Assembly: GCA_035693145.1 (NCBI GenBank)
Contig: DASSHA010000050.1
Coordinates: forward strand, 1 to 34,490
DNA: 34,490 nucleotides
Direction of reading: 5' to 3'
Source: DASSHA01 sp035693145
GTDB taxonomy: Bacteria; Chloroflexota; Limnocylindria; Limnocylindrales; CSP1-4
The position numbers were made by a program, and so were the translations under genes. Below the pieces are notes generated by a model that was not told the DNA's origin, searched no databases, and worked only from the letters and a program-made list of their open reading frames with translations. Below, piece after piece: positions 7,646 through 14,708 of the stretch. Positions within the stretch are counted from its first letter, which is position 1. Every line of letters begins with the position of its first letter.

Positions 7646-8926
7646 GTGACGACCGAAGCCTCCGCGCCGCACCCCAGCCCGACGGAGTCCCACGTCGAGC
7701 CCGCCCTCCAGCCGATCCAGCCTGGAGAGGCGACCTCGACGCCACGTCCCCTGGCCGAGCGCGCCCTGGCCGAGCGGGTTCGCGCGGTCCCGCCGTCGGG
7801 CATCCGCCGGTTCTTCGACATCCTCGCGACGATGGACGACGTCATCAGCCTCGGCGTCGGCGAGCCCGACTTCGACACGCCGGCGCCGATCGTGGAGGCG
7901 GGCATCGCCTCGCTGCGTCGTGGCCGGACGCACTACACGAGCAATTACGGGACGGTCGACCTTCGCCGCGCGCTCGCCGATCAGCTGGAGCGGCGCCATG
8001 GCGTCCGGTACGACCCCGAGCACGAGATCCTCATCACCGTCGGCGCGTCGGAGGCTGTCGACCTCGCGCTCCGGGCGACCTGCGACCCAGGCGACGAGGT
8101 CGTCATCCACGAGCCGTCGTACGTCGCATATGCGCCGGCCGTCATCTTCGCCGGCGGCGTCGTCCGGCACGTCGCGACACGGCTCGAGGACGACTTCGCG
8201 CTCGATCCCGCGGCCGTCGAGGCCGCGATCACTCCGCGCACCAAGGCGCTCTTCCTCGGCTACCCGTGCAACCCCACGGGCGCCGTTCTGCCAGACGTGG
8301 TCCAGGAGGAGCTCGCCCGGATCGCCGAACGACACGACCTCCTCGTCTACAGCGACGAGATCTACGATCGGCTCGCCTACGGCACCTACCGCCACCGCCC
8401 GTTCAGCGCTCTGCCCGGGATGCACGACCGGACGATCCTCATGGGCGGCTTCAGCAAGGCCTACGCGATGACCGGCTGGCGCGTCGGCTGGCTGTGCGCG
8501 CCGGCCGCGATCCTCGAAGGGATCGTCAAGGTCCACCAGTACTCGATCATGTCGGCCCCGACGACGGCCCAGGACGCGGCGCTCGTCGCGCTCACCGATG
8601 GCGAGGCCGACGTCGAGCGGATGGTGGCCGAATACGACCGCCGTCGCCGGATGTTCGTCGACGGGCTCAACCGCATCGGGCTGCGCACGTTCGAGCCCCG
8701 CGGCGCGTTCTACGCGTTCCCGGAGGTCGCGACGACGACCGGCCTCACGTCCGAGGCGTTCGCCGAGCGGCTGCTCGAGGAGGAGCACGTGGCGGTCGTG
8801 CCGGGCGGCGCGTTCGGACCATCCGGCGAGGGCCACGTCAGGGCCTGCTACGCGACCGCGTACGAGCAGCTCGAGGAGGCGCTCGTCCGGATCGAGCGCT
8901 TCGTGGGGCGACACGCCGGGAGCTGA
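7646..8926 (+). CDS. Class I/II PLP-dependent aminotransferase
   Basis: The 426-residue product is a fold-type I aminotransferase of the aspartate/aromatic group. Visible are the substrate loop SLGVGEPDFDTP, the THYTSNYG segment, the cofactor-phosphate turn VGASEAVDLAL, the PCNPTGAV turn, Y.DEIYDRLAY, and the Schiff-base lysine Lys271 in GGFSKAYAMTGWRVGW. The late arginine that binds the substrate carboxylate is present in GHVRACYA. It moves amino groups between an amino acid and a 2-oxo acid in the cytosol; exact substrates cannot be read from sequence. The first 36 residues are Pro/Ser/Thr-rich and outside the fold. It has its own promoter and is not clearly in an operon. Confidence 0.93.
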   Translation: MTTEASAPHPSPTESHVEPALQPIQPGEATSTPRPLAERALAERVRAVPPSGIRRFFDILATMDDVISLGVGEPDFDTPAPIVEAGIASLRRGRTHYTSNYGTVDLRRALADQLERRHGVRYDPEHEILITVGASEAVDLALRATCDPGDEVVIHEPSYVAYAPAVIFAGGVVRHVATRLEDDFALDPAAVEAAITPRTKALFLGYPCNPTGAVLPDVVQEELARIAERHDLLVYSDEIYDRLAYGTYRHRPFSALPGMHDRTILMGGFSKAYAMTGWRVGWLCAPAAILEGIVKVHQYSIMSAPTTAQDAALVALTDGEADVERMVAEYDRRRRMFVDGLNRIGLRTFEPRGAFYAFPEVATTTGLTSEAFAERLLEEEHVAVVPGGAFGPSGEGHVRACYATAYEQLEEALVRIERFVGRHAGS

Positions 8927-9021
8927 TCCGCCGTTCGCCGTGCGGACATGCATGCGAACGTGCACTCGCGCCGCCGGACCGGCAATGCCGTTGGAACGCG
9001 CAGCAGTGGACCCTCGACGCC

Positions 9022-9210
9022 ATGGACGTCGAGCGTGATCCCCGAGCATGGCCGCCCGAACCGGCGCCTCGCCTCGAGCGGATCACCCGCGTCCGGGTCC
9101 ACGCGATCGCGTCGTTCGAGCTGATCGACCCGCTGACCCTCTTCTATGGGCTGGCGATCACGGCCGGAGCCGTCGCCGGGATGGTCGTGGCGAACCTGCG
9201 TGTCGGGTAG
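9022..9210 (+). CDS. Small single-span membrane protein, unknown
   Basis: A 62-codon frame starts at ATG 9022, with a weak -10-like GACCCT seven bases before it. The predicted protein has a polar, proline- and arginine-rich N-terminal half, then one membrane helix (LIDPLTLFYGLAITAGAVAG and on) near the C-terminus. I do not recognise the family. A hairpin lies just after it at 9277. The membrane helix, start context and terminator-like hairpin make it more credible than a random frame. Confidence 0.4.
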   Translation: MDVERDPRAWPPEPAPRLERITRVRVHAIASFELIDPLTLFYGLAITAGAVAGMVVANLRVG

Positions 9211-9276
9211 ATCCGGTCTCGGACAGCCGTGTCGACGGTGCCGTCTCCCCATGACGAACCACCGGACGTGACTGTG

Positions 9277-9296
9277 GATCGCGGCGAACCGCGATC
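9277..9296. terminator. Bidirectional terminator-like hairpin
   Basis: GATCGCGG, loop CGAA, CCGCGATC forms a perfect 8-bp stem with a tetraloop. It sits in the 90 bases between the end of the 62-residue ORF (plus) and the end of the cytochrome-molybdoenzyme gene (minus). No U-tract follows on either strand, so it may act as a factor-assisted terminator or mRNA end protector. Confidence 0.55.
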
Positions 9297-9300
9297 ATGG

Positions 9301-10785
9301 CTAGATCGGCGCGATCTGGCTGTAGTGAAGAACGTCCGCGCGCCAGCCGCCCTTGCCCTCACCGATCGTCCGGTAGTCCGCGATGAGCTCCGCCGAGCGC
9401 ACCCACTTGACCATCTTGTATCCGAGCTGACTCTCGAGCCGAAGCCGGAGCGGCGCACCGAACGGAGCGCTGAGCGGCGCCCCGTTCATGCCCCAGGCGA
9501 GGATCGACTGCGGGTGCCGCGCCAGCGCGAGGTCGACCGTTTCGTAGAAGTAGCCGTGGTCGCCGGCGTGTTCCCACTTGTCGTCGAAAGTTCGGAACAG
9601 CAGGTACCGGGCCCCGGGTAGCGGGCGCGCTCGGTCCAGCAGCGTTCCCAGCGGTACCCCGGTCCAGCTCGCCACCTGGCTCCAGCCCTGGATGCAATTG
9701 TGCTTGGTGACTTGCGTGACGGCACCCAACCCGCGCAGCTCGTCGAGCGAGACGCCGAATGGCTCCTCGACGAGCCCCGATACCTCGAAGACGAAGCCAC
9801 GAAAATCATTCTCGGCGAGCTGCTGCCAGGTCGAATCGTGGGGCGGACGCCCGTTCGGGCGCGGGATCTCCGTGATCGCGCGCGGCGAATAGGCTTGGCG
9901 GGATACGAGCGGCTGGAGCAGCAGGCGCTGTGGCGGATCGACCACCCGCTGCAGGCGATCCTGCATCCGCCGCGGATCGGCGAGCGAGTCGTGCGTCGCC
10001 CAGATGTGGATGGCGACGATCGCGGCGAGACCCAGGATCGTGAGGGCGACCGCAAGCGCGGTCTCCGTCGGGGTCGGGTCGCTGGTGACGCCGAGAACGA
10101 TGGCCGCCAGCCCCGCCGTCAGCCCATGCGCCACGACGAGCGCCGTGTGGTGGACGGTGAAGACGACGAAGGCGAGGAGACCGATGAAGTGGAGGCTGCG
10201 CGCCGCCTGGCGGCCGCCGAACAGTGCGGGAAACCACGGAAAGCGCCCAGCGACGGCCGGGGACATGGCCAATCCGGTCGCGATCTGGAGGGGTGACAGC
10301 ACGAACACGACGGCGAAGTAGGTCAGCTGCTGGAGGGCGTTGTAGGGATTGCCCTCCGGCGGGAGGTGGAACTGGAGGTAGTCGAGGGCAGCGCTCGCCG
10401 CCCGCGGGAAGATGTCCCACGAGGTCGGCACGAGACGCTGCCACTCCGCACTCGTGAAGAGCAGCACCACGTAGAGCAAGCCGGTGACGATCCAGCCGCC
10501 GAGCGCCAGGAAGTGCCAGTACCGTCCCAGCCCGAGATGGTCCCGACCGGGCAGCGCGACGAGCGGGCTGTAGGGCTGCTTCTCGTCCTCGGCCGTCCAC
10601 AGCCCACCTGACGGCATCCGCTTCCGCGTGAACCGGACCCATTCGGACCCGGGGCGGCAGTCGTCGCGCCAGTAGAGCATCGGGTGGGCGCCCAGGATCT
10701 CGATGCCGGAACGGATCAGCAACGAGAGGAAGAGGATGTTGAAGAAGTGCGTCAGACGAACTGCGAGGGGGAAACCGAGTTCCAT
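9301..10785 (-). CDS. Cytochrome b561-molybdopterin oxidoreductase fusion
   Basis: The 494-residue protein joins two domains normally made separately. Residues about 1-265 form a b561-type membrane part with roughly five helices and candidate haem-ligand histidines in VRLTHFFN, GRYWHFLALGGW and RSLHFIGLL...FTVHHTALV. Residues about 310-494 form a sulfite-oxidase-type molybdopterin domain. Cys364 in TKHNCIQGWS is the expected Mo ligand, followed by SWTGVPLGTLLD and GAPLRLRLESQLGYKMVKWV. The layout recalls MsrQ (haem membrane subunit) plus MsrP (periplasmic methionine sulfoxide reductase), or nitrate/sulfite oxidoreductases, in one chain. An odd helix count would put the Mo domain outside the cell. 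It is last in a minus-strand operon, nine bases after the preceding stop. The substrate is unknown. Confidence 0.85.
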   Translation of the reverse strand: MELGFPLAVRLTHFFNILFLSLLIRSGIEILGAHPMLYWRDDCRPGSEWVRFTRKRMPSGGLWTAEDEKQPYSPLVALPGRDHLGLGRYWHFLALGGWIVTGLLYVVLLFTSAEWQRLVPTSWDIFPRAASAALDYLQFHLPPEGNPYNALQQLTYFAVVFVLSPLQIATGLAMSPAVAGRFPWFPALFGGRQAARSLHFIGLLAFVVFTVHHTALVVAHGLTAGLAAIVLGVTSDPTPTETALAVALTILGLAAIVAIHIWATHDSLADPRRMQDRLQRVVDPPQRLLLQPLVSRQAYSPRAITEIPRPNGRPPHDSTWQQLAENDFRGFVFEVSGLVEEPFGVSLDELRGLGAVTQVTKHNCIQGWSQVASWTGVPLGTLLDRARPLPGARYLLFRTFDDKWEHAGDHGYFYETVDLALARHPQSILAWGMNGAPLSAPFGAPLRLRLESQLGYKMVKWVRSAELIADYRTIGEGKGGWRADVLHYSQIAPI

Positions 10786-10794
10786 CCGGGCCGC

Positions 10795-11370
10795 TCAGTC
10801 GCGCTCGTTCCCGGTGGTCCCGGTGAAGACACCGGCCGGCGGCCCGACGGCGTGCCAGTCTCCGATGACGCCGGGGCGCACGATCGCGACATACGCTCCC
10901 AGGATCGGGCCGTACACCAGGGCGTACGACAGGATGCCGGCCCACAGCTGCGTCGGGAGATCGAGGCGGTCGACGAGGAACGGAAACAGGGCGGGCACGG
11001 CGGCCATGAAGTCGACCTCCCACACCCCGAACGCGAAGATCGCTCCGTACACGACCAACAGCCACCATCTGGCAGACAGCTGGTAGGTGAGCGCCAGCAG
11101 CCCGACGAACACGATGCCGAAGAGCGCCGCGAGGCTGAAGTGGATCGCGGCACCGAGCAGGACGGCGGCGGCCATCGAGAGCTGGTCGCCAAGCGCAGCC
11201 GGCCCGACGACGAACGCGGCGGCGAACCGGAACGGCAGCGACGCGTCGCCGGAAAGCACGAGGCTGCCCACGACGGTGGCCGTGCCGAGGATCAAGCCCG
11301 CGACCAGACCGGCCAGTGATCCGTGCACGACGACCGTGACGACGTCACGCCGTTCGACCTGAACCGCCAT
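10795..11370 (-). CDS. Polytopic membrane protein, unknown family
   Basis: The 191-residue product has four to five hydrophobic segments: about 12-40, 50-62, 68-98, 103-133 and 142-163. Histidines lie in VVVHGSLAG and AAIHFSLAALFG, near a membrane edge and inside a helix. I do not recognise the family. The ATG at 11370 has GGAGAG four bases upstream, a good ribosome binding site. It lies between the NnrS-like gene (54-base gap) and the cytochrome-molybdoenzyme gene (9-base gap), so it probably works with them, perhaps as a membrane partner of the redox enzyme. That role is inference from position only. Confidence 0.7.
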   Translation of the reverse strand: MAVQVERRDVVTVVVHGSLAGLVAGLILGTATVVGSLVLSGDASLPFRFAAAFVVGPAALGDQLSMAAAVLLGAAIHFSLAALFGIVFVGLLALTYQLSARWWLLVVYGAIFAFGVWEVDFMAAVPALFPFLVDRLDLPTQLWAGILSYALVYGPILGAYVAIVRPGVIGDWHAVGPPAGVFTGTTGNERD

Positions 11371-11424
11371 TCGTCTCTCCGCGCGAGCGTCAATCGTACG
11401 TCCGGAACCGTGCGATCGCCCTCG

Positions 11425-12567
11425 CTAGCGAGCTCGTACGGCCGACCGCGCGGTCGGCCGATGTGTCGTTCGGGCGGATTCCACGATCGCGAGTGCGGAC
11501 GATCCGACGAACAGGAGCAGCGCGACGACGTTCATGACGCCACCCAGCTGCCACGCCCCGGCGATGCCGAGAAGGTCGCCGCCGATGATCCGAACGACGA
11601 GGCCGGCGTGGAGCAGGACGAGATGGCCGTAGAAGCGCGGCCGGTAGGGAAGCGCGATCCCCAGCACCCCGGGCAGGATGACCGGCGCGTGCCCGAACAC
11701 CATCGACATGACGAAGCCGAGGAACAGCGCGTGGATCGACGCGTCGTAGCCGCTGCCACCCGAACCGAGCGCCCCGAGGGCCCACGCAGCACCCGCGACC
11801 CCCAGCCAGGCGTAGCCGGGCAGGAGCGCCGCGGCAATGAAGCGCGTCACGCCCCGGGCACGAATCGTGCGGCGCGCGAGATCGAAGCGGCCGAGCCAGA
11901 GCGCGAGCCCGACGAGGCCCACGCCGGCGAGGCGGACACCGAGGCCGGGCGACCAGACGGAGCACGTCACGCCGAGGCCGAACAGCACGGCGACGGCGAT
12001 GAACGCGATGCGAGCCGCTCGGGGAGGCAGGACGACCCGTGACAGCTCCAGGCGCTCGCCGACGATCGTCAGCACGAGGAACGCCGCCAGCAAGGGAACG
12101 ACGTCGCCGACCGAACGACCGGTCGCCAGGAGGAGCGCGGCCCCGACCCATCCGACGGCTCCGGCGGTCTCGACGGCGAGATGGAGCGAGCGCTCGATCG
12201 CCGCGAACGCGATGTAGATCGCAACGAACGTCGCGCCGGCGATGGTGAAGAGCCCGAACGCGAACGGCCCGGGGCCGCCGAGGGCGAGCGCGACCGAGCC
12301 GAGTGCCGATCCGAGCGGCGCCATGTAGCCCCACGCTCGGCCGAGGGCGACCGCGCGTTCGAGCGCCACGAGCGTGCCGAGAAAGCCGAGCCCCATGAGC
12401 ATTCCGTGACCGGCCGCAAGGCCGATGCTCGCGGGCGGCATCGGGAGCCCGAGGAGGACGAGTGCGCCCGTCAGCCCGAGGAGGAGCGCGATCCCGCCCG
12501 CTGCCAGCAGGATGACGCGGGGCCCGCGGCCAACGGTCCCGCTGGCGTGCGCACCCGGCGAGCTCAC
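11425..12567 (-). CDS. NnrS-like polytopic membrane protein
   Basis: The 380-residue product is almost entirely membrane helices (about 11-12). Conserved-looking polar sites are GHGMLMGLGFLGTLVALERAV early, and HALFLGFVMSMVFGHAPVI then YRPRFYGHLVLLHAG late. These histidine spacings resemble NnrS, a haem- and copper-containing membrane protein that protects against nitric oxide stress, and more distantly haem-copper oxidase subunit I. The GTG start at 12567 overlaps the stop of the regulator gene by four bases (GTGA). The longer open frame to 12747 only overlaps that gene. The neighbouring hemerythrin and DUF2249 genes fit an NO-related role. NnrS membership is moderate. Confidence 0.65.
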   Translation of the reverse strand: MSSPGAHASGTVGRGPRVILLAAGGIALLLGLTGALVLLGLPMPPASIGLAAGHGMLMGLGFLGTLVALERAVALGRAWGYMAPLGSALGSVALALGGPGPFAFGLFTIAGATFVAIYIAFAAIERSLHLAVETAGAVGWVGAALLLATGRSVGDVVPLLAAFLVLTIVGERLELSRVVLPPRAARIAFIAVAVLFGLGVTCSVWSPGLGVRLAGVGLVGLALWLGRFDLARRTIRARGVTRFIAAALLPGYAWLGVAGAAWALGALGSGGSGYDASIHALFLGFVMSMVFGHAPVILPGVLGIALPYRPRFYGHLVLLHAGLVVRIIGGDLLGIAGAWQLGGVMNVVALLLFVGSSALAIVESARTTHRPTARSAVRAR

Positions 12568-13241
12568 GACGCGGTTCGGGTGCGGCGAGGCGCGAGGTGG
12601 GCGAGGCACAGGTCGGGCGCGACGAACGGCTCGAGGCCGACGGCGTCGAGCGGCGCCTCGAGCTCGCGGAGGGCGCCACGCATGAGCCCGAGGTGGACGC
12701 CACAGACGACCTCGCCGTGCTCGCGAGCGAGCGGCCCGAACGGGCAACGACGCAGACGGATGGTCCCGTCGTCCGAGGCTGGCTCGGGAGCGAAGCCGTT
12801 CGCGTCGAGGAGCGCGACGAGGGAATCCGTCGGCCCTTCGTCAGTGATGTGCCCGCCTGCCGACTCGCGGCCCCAGCGTTCGCCCGCCTCGACGGCGCGC
12901 TCGACCGCATCCGGTCGGCGCGCGAGCTCACCGGCGAGGACGCGCGCCAGCTCCCGGTAGGAAGCAGCGTCGTCGCCTGTGGCCGTCGCGGGAGCGGCGG
13001 CGTATCGAAGCGCCGGTCGCCCGCGTCCGTGCGGGACCGACCTCGACCGCCTGACGAGCCCGGCCCGGACCAGGGGCTCGAGCTGCTCGCGGACGGAGTT
13101 CGGATGGAGGCTGACGTCGACCGCGAGCTCGCGGATCGACATCGGACGGCCTGCTTCCTCGAGAAGGGCGAGCAGTCGCGAGCGGGTGATCCCGGCGAGG
13201 AGGCGGTGGTCCCGAATGACCGATTCCACGTTCGTCTGCAT
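12564..13241 (-). CDS. SufR-like winged-helix regulator with C-terminal Fe-S cysteines
   Basis: The 225-residue product has an ArsR/DeoR-type winged helix (SRLLALLEEAGRPMSIRELA, then LHPNSVREQLEPLVRAGLV and an RGRPALRY wing). Its C-terminal sensor domain has three spaced cysteines: RRCPFGPLA, EVVCGVHLG and PDLCLAHL. This arrangement matches SufR-type repressors that hold an Fe-S cluster and respond to oxidants, iron or NO. I chose ATG 13241, with AAGGG four bases upstream, over the TTG at 13280, which lies inside the promoter/palindrome region. It heads the minus-strand operon and faces the hemerythrin gene, so it probably controls both arms and itself. Confidence 0.8.
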   Translation of the reverse strand: MQTNVESVIRDHRLLAGITRSRLLALLEEAGRPMSIRELAVDVSLHPNSVREQLEPLVRAGLVRRSRSVPHGRGRPALRYAAAPATATGDDAASYRELARVLAGELARRPDAVERAVEAGERWGRESAGGHITDEGPTDSLVALLDANGFAPEPASDDGTIRLRRCPFGPLAREHGEVVCGVHLGLMRGALRELEAPLDAVGLEPFVAPDLCLAHLAPRRTRTAS

Positions 13242-13251
13242 GGCCCTTGCA

Positions 13252-13277
13252 TTTTGCACGGAAGTAGCCGTAAATAT
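13252..13277. promoter_or_regulatory. Candidate operator between the divergent stress-response arms
   Basis: ACGG-N6-CCGT (13258-13271) forms a palindrome extended by gapped A/T-rich arms (TTTTGCACGG and CCGTAAATAT). This is the most AT-rich spot in the 110-base divergent region. On the minus strand it lies between a TTGATA (-35-like) and CAAAAT (-10-like) pair preceding the regulator start. The 4-N6-4 geometry recalls SufR boxes (CAAC-N6-GTTG in cyanobacteria), though the sequence differs. Confidence 0.4.
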
Positions 13278-13350
13278 CAAGCGGCAGGCGGACGTCGTCG
13301 ACGCGCGAGACCGCTCGAACGACCGCCGTCAACGAGGAGACCGACCGAAC

Positions 13351-13809
13351 ATGATCAGCACGCCCGGGCTCCAGGCGGCGGCGGCGATCCGCGACCACCA
13401 CGCCCAGCTCCACGACACCCTCCGGACGCGCGTCGTCGCGCTCATTGCAGACGTCCGCGAAGGGCGCGACCCGCGAGCTGCGCGGAAGGACGTCCTCGAG
13501 TTCCTCGACAGCGAGCTCCTTCCGCATGCGGCAGCCGAGGAACGAACGCTCTACCGCGCCGCCGATGCGGGACCGAGCGCGCTCCTCGTCGAGGCGATGC
13601 GCGCCGAGCATGGCGACATCGTCGGTCGCGTCGGAGGCCTCCGGAATGCCGACACGCCGCTCGTGGCGGCGACGGGCGCGAGCGTCGTCCTCGCCCTCTT
13701 CGAGTCGCACCTCCGCAAGGAGAACGAGCTGCTCATCCCCGCCCTGCTGGCCAGGCCCGACGTGTCGCTTGCCGATCTCCTCGCCGGGATGCACGAGCTC
13801 GTCGGCTGA
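13351..13809 (+). CDS. Hemerythrin HHE-domain protein
   Basis: The 152-residue four-helix protein carries the diiron ligand pattern: IRDHHAQLHD (helix 1), LDSELLPHAAAEERTLY (helix 2, His and Glu), MRAEHGDIVG (helix 3) and LFESHLRKENELLIP (helix 4, His and Glu). Hemerythrin-like proteins bind O2 or NO at a diiron centre or repair Fe-S clusters under nitrosative stress (the YtfE type). The ATG at 13351 is preceded by GGAGA ten bases upstream. Next come two DUF2249 genes; hemerythrin and DUF2249 often occur together. It is divergent from the SufR-like regulator. Confidence 0.9.
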   Translation: MISTPGLQAAAAIRDHHAQLHDTLRTRVVALIADVREGRDPRAARKDVLEFLDSELLPHAAAEERTLYRAADAGPSALLVEAMRAEHGDIVGRVGGLRNADTPLVAATGASVVLALFESHLRKENELLIPALLARPDVSLADLLAGMHELVG

Positions 13810-13833
13810 TCCCGTCCCCTCACCAAAGCGCCG

Positions 13834-13840
13834 AAAGGAG
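13834..13840 (+). promoter_or_regulatory. Strong ribosome binding site of the first DUF2249 gene
   Basis: AAAGGAG lies 7 nt before ATG 13848. It is among the best Shine-Dalgarno matches in the window and fixes this start in a frame that is open far upstream. It contrasts with the leaderless starts of first genes. Confidence 0.7.
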
Positions 13841-13847
13841 CGCCGAG

Positions 13848-14108
13848 ATGTCCACCGATACCGTCCTCGATGTCCGCGAGGAGCCGCCGATCCGGCGGCA
13901 TGCGCTGATCTTCGAGACCTTCAAGGCCCTCGAGCCCGGTGCGGGGTTCGAGCTTCGCAACGACCACGATCCCAAGCCGCTCTACTATCAGTTCGCTGCC
14001 GAGGAGGCGGGCCGCTTCACGTGGGACTACCTGGAGCAGGGTCCCGAGGTCTGGCGCGTCCGCATCGGCCGGCCCGCGCCCGCCGCCACGGTCCGCGGAG
14101 AGGTGTGA
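13848..14108 (+). CDS. DUF2249 domain protein (single domain)
   Basis: The 86-residue product is one DUF2249 domain: TVLDVREEPPIRRHALIFET, LEPGAGFELRNDHDPKPLYYQ, then a strand-helix ending WRVRIGR. The family is small, related to the SirA/TusA-like fold, and common near denitrification, NO-response and hemerythrin genes; its reaction is not established. The start at ATG 13848 has a strong AAAGGAG site seven bases before. It follows the hemerythrin gene by 38 bases and ends one base before the next gene, so the three are surely co-transcribed. Confidence 0.88.
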   Translation: MSTDTVLDVREEPPIRRHALIFETFKALEPGAGFELRNDHDPKPLYYQFAAEEAGRFTWDYLEQGPEVWRVRIGRPAPAATVRGEV

Positions 14109-14109
14109 C

Positions 14110-14700
14110 GTGTTCGCGCAAACGATCCCACTCGGTCCGCCGGCCGCTGTCGAGTTCAACGCGTGCGGCGTCGAGCACGACACTGTTCGTCACGACCGGC
14201 CCTTCCAGTCGATCTTCGACGCGCTGGATGCGCTGCGAACCGGGGAGGCCGTCCGATTGGCGGTCGACCACGACCCGGAGCCGCTGCTTGCGTCGCTCGA
14301 GGCGCGCCGGCCCGGCGGCTTCCGTTGGGAGCCCCTGCTCACGGGTCCGATCCGCTGGGTCGGGCTCATCCGGCGCGTCGACACCGGGCTCCCGCACACG
14401 GCGCGAGCGCTGTCGCCGCGTCTCGTCCGGCGCGTCGACCACACGCGCGCTCGCGCCCGCCTCGAGGATCAGCTACGGTCCATTGCGCTCGACCTGCTCG
14501 GGCCGTCCGACCGGGAGCTCCTGCCCGCCGAATCGGCCGCCTGGGTCGAGGAAGCCGCCGATCGGGCCGTCGAGGCCGTCCGCGACGCCTCGCTCACCGT
14601 CCTCGTCGAGCGCCTCGAGGCAAGCCTCGCGGCCGCGCCCCCGACCGTCGCCGAACGGCTCGAGGAAGCCACCGAGCGCCAGGAGGCAGGGATCGTCTGA
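14110..14700 (+). CDS. DUF2249-like domain fused to a helical C-terminal domain
   Basis: The 196-residue product starts at GTG 14110, one base after the preceding stop (TGAcGTG), so translation is coupled. Residues about 25-95 repeat the DUF2249 pattern of its neighbour: VRHDRPFQSIFDALDALR, then AVRLAVDHDPEPLLASLEAR and a WVGLIRR strand. The key .DHDP.PL motif is shared. Residues about 105-196 are charged, alanine-rich and predicted helical (ARLEDQLRSIALDLLG, then AAWVEEAADRAVEAV). There is no His/Glu ligand pattern, so this is not another hemerythrin. I do not recognise the helical part. The pair may have arisen by local duplication. Confidence 0.75.
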   Translation: MFAQTIPLGPPAAVEFNACGVEHDTVRHDRPFQSIFDALDALRTGEAVRLAVDHDPEPLLASLEARRPGGFRWEPLLTGPIRWVGLIRRVDTGLPHTARALSPRLVRRVDHTRARARLEDQLRSIALDLLGPSDRELLPAESAAWVEEAADRAVEAVRDASLTVLVERLEASLAAAPPTVAERLEEATERQEAGIV

Positions 14701-14708
14701 GCCGTCGT

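Noticed and set aside
12187..12194. GAGCGCTC as a further CebR-type site
   Set aside because: Only the eight-base core is present, inside the NnrS-like coding sequence, without the flanking bases of the box.
13242..13280. TTG start extending the SufR-like regulator by 13 residues
   Set aside because: It would put promoter-like elements and the palindrome inside the gene, while ATG 13241 has its own AAGGG site and begins at the usual distance from the winged helix.
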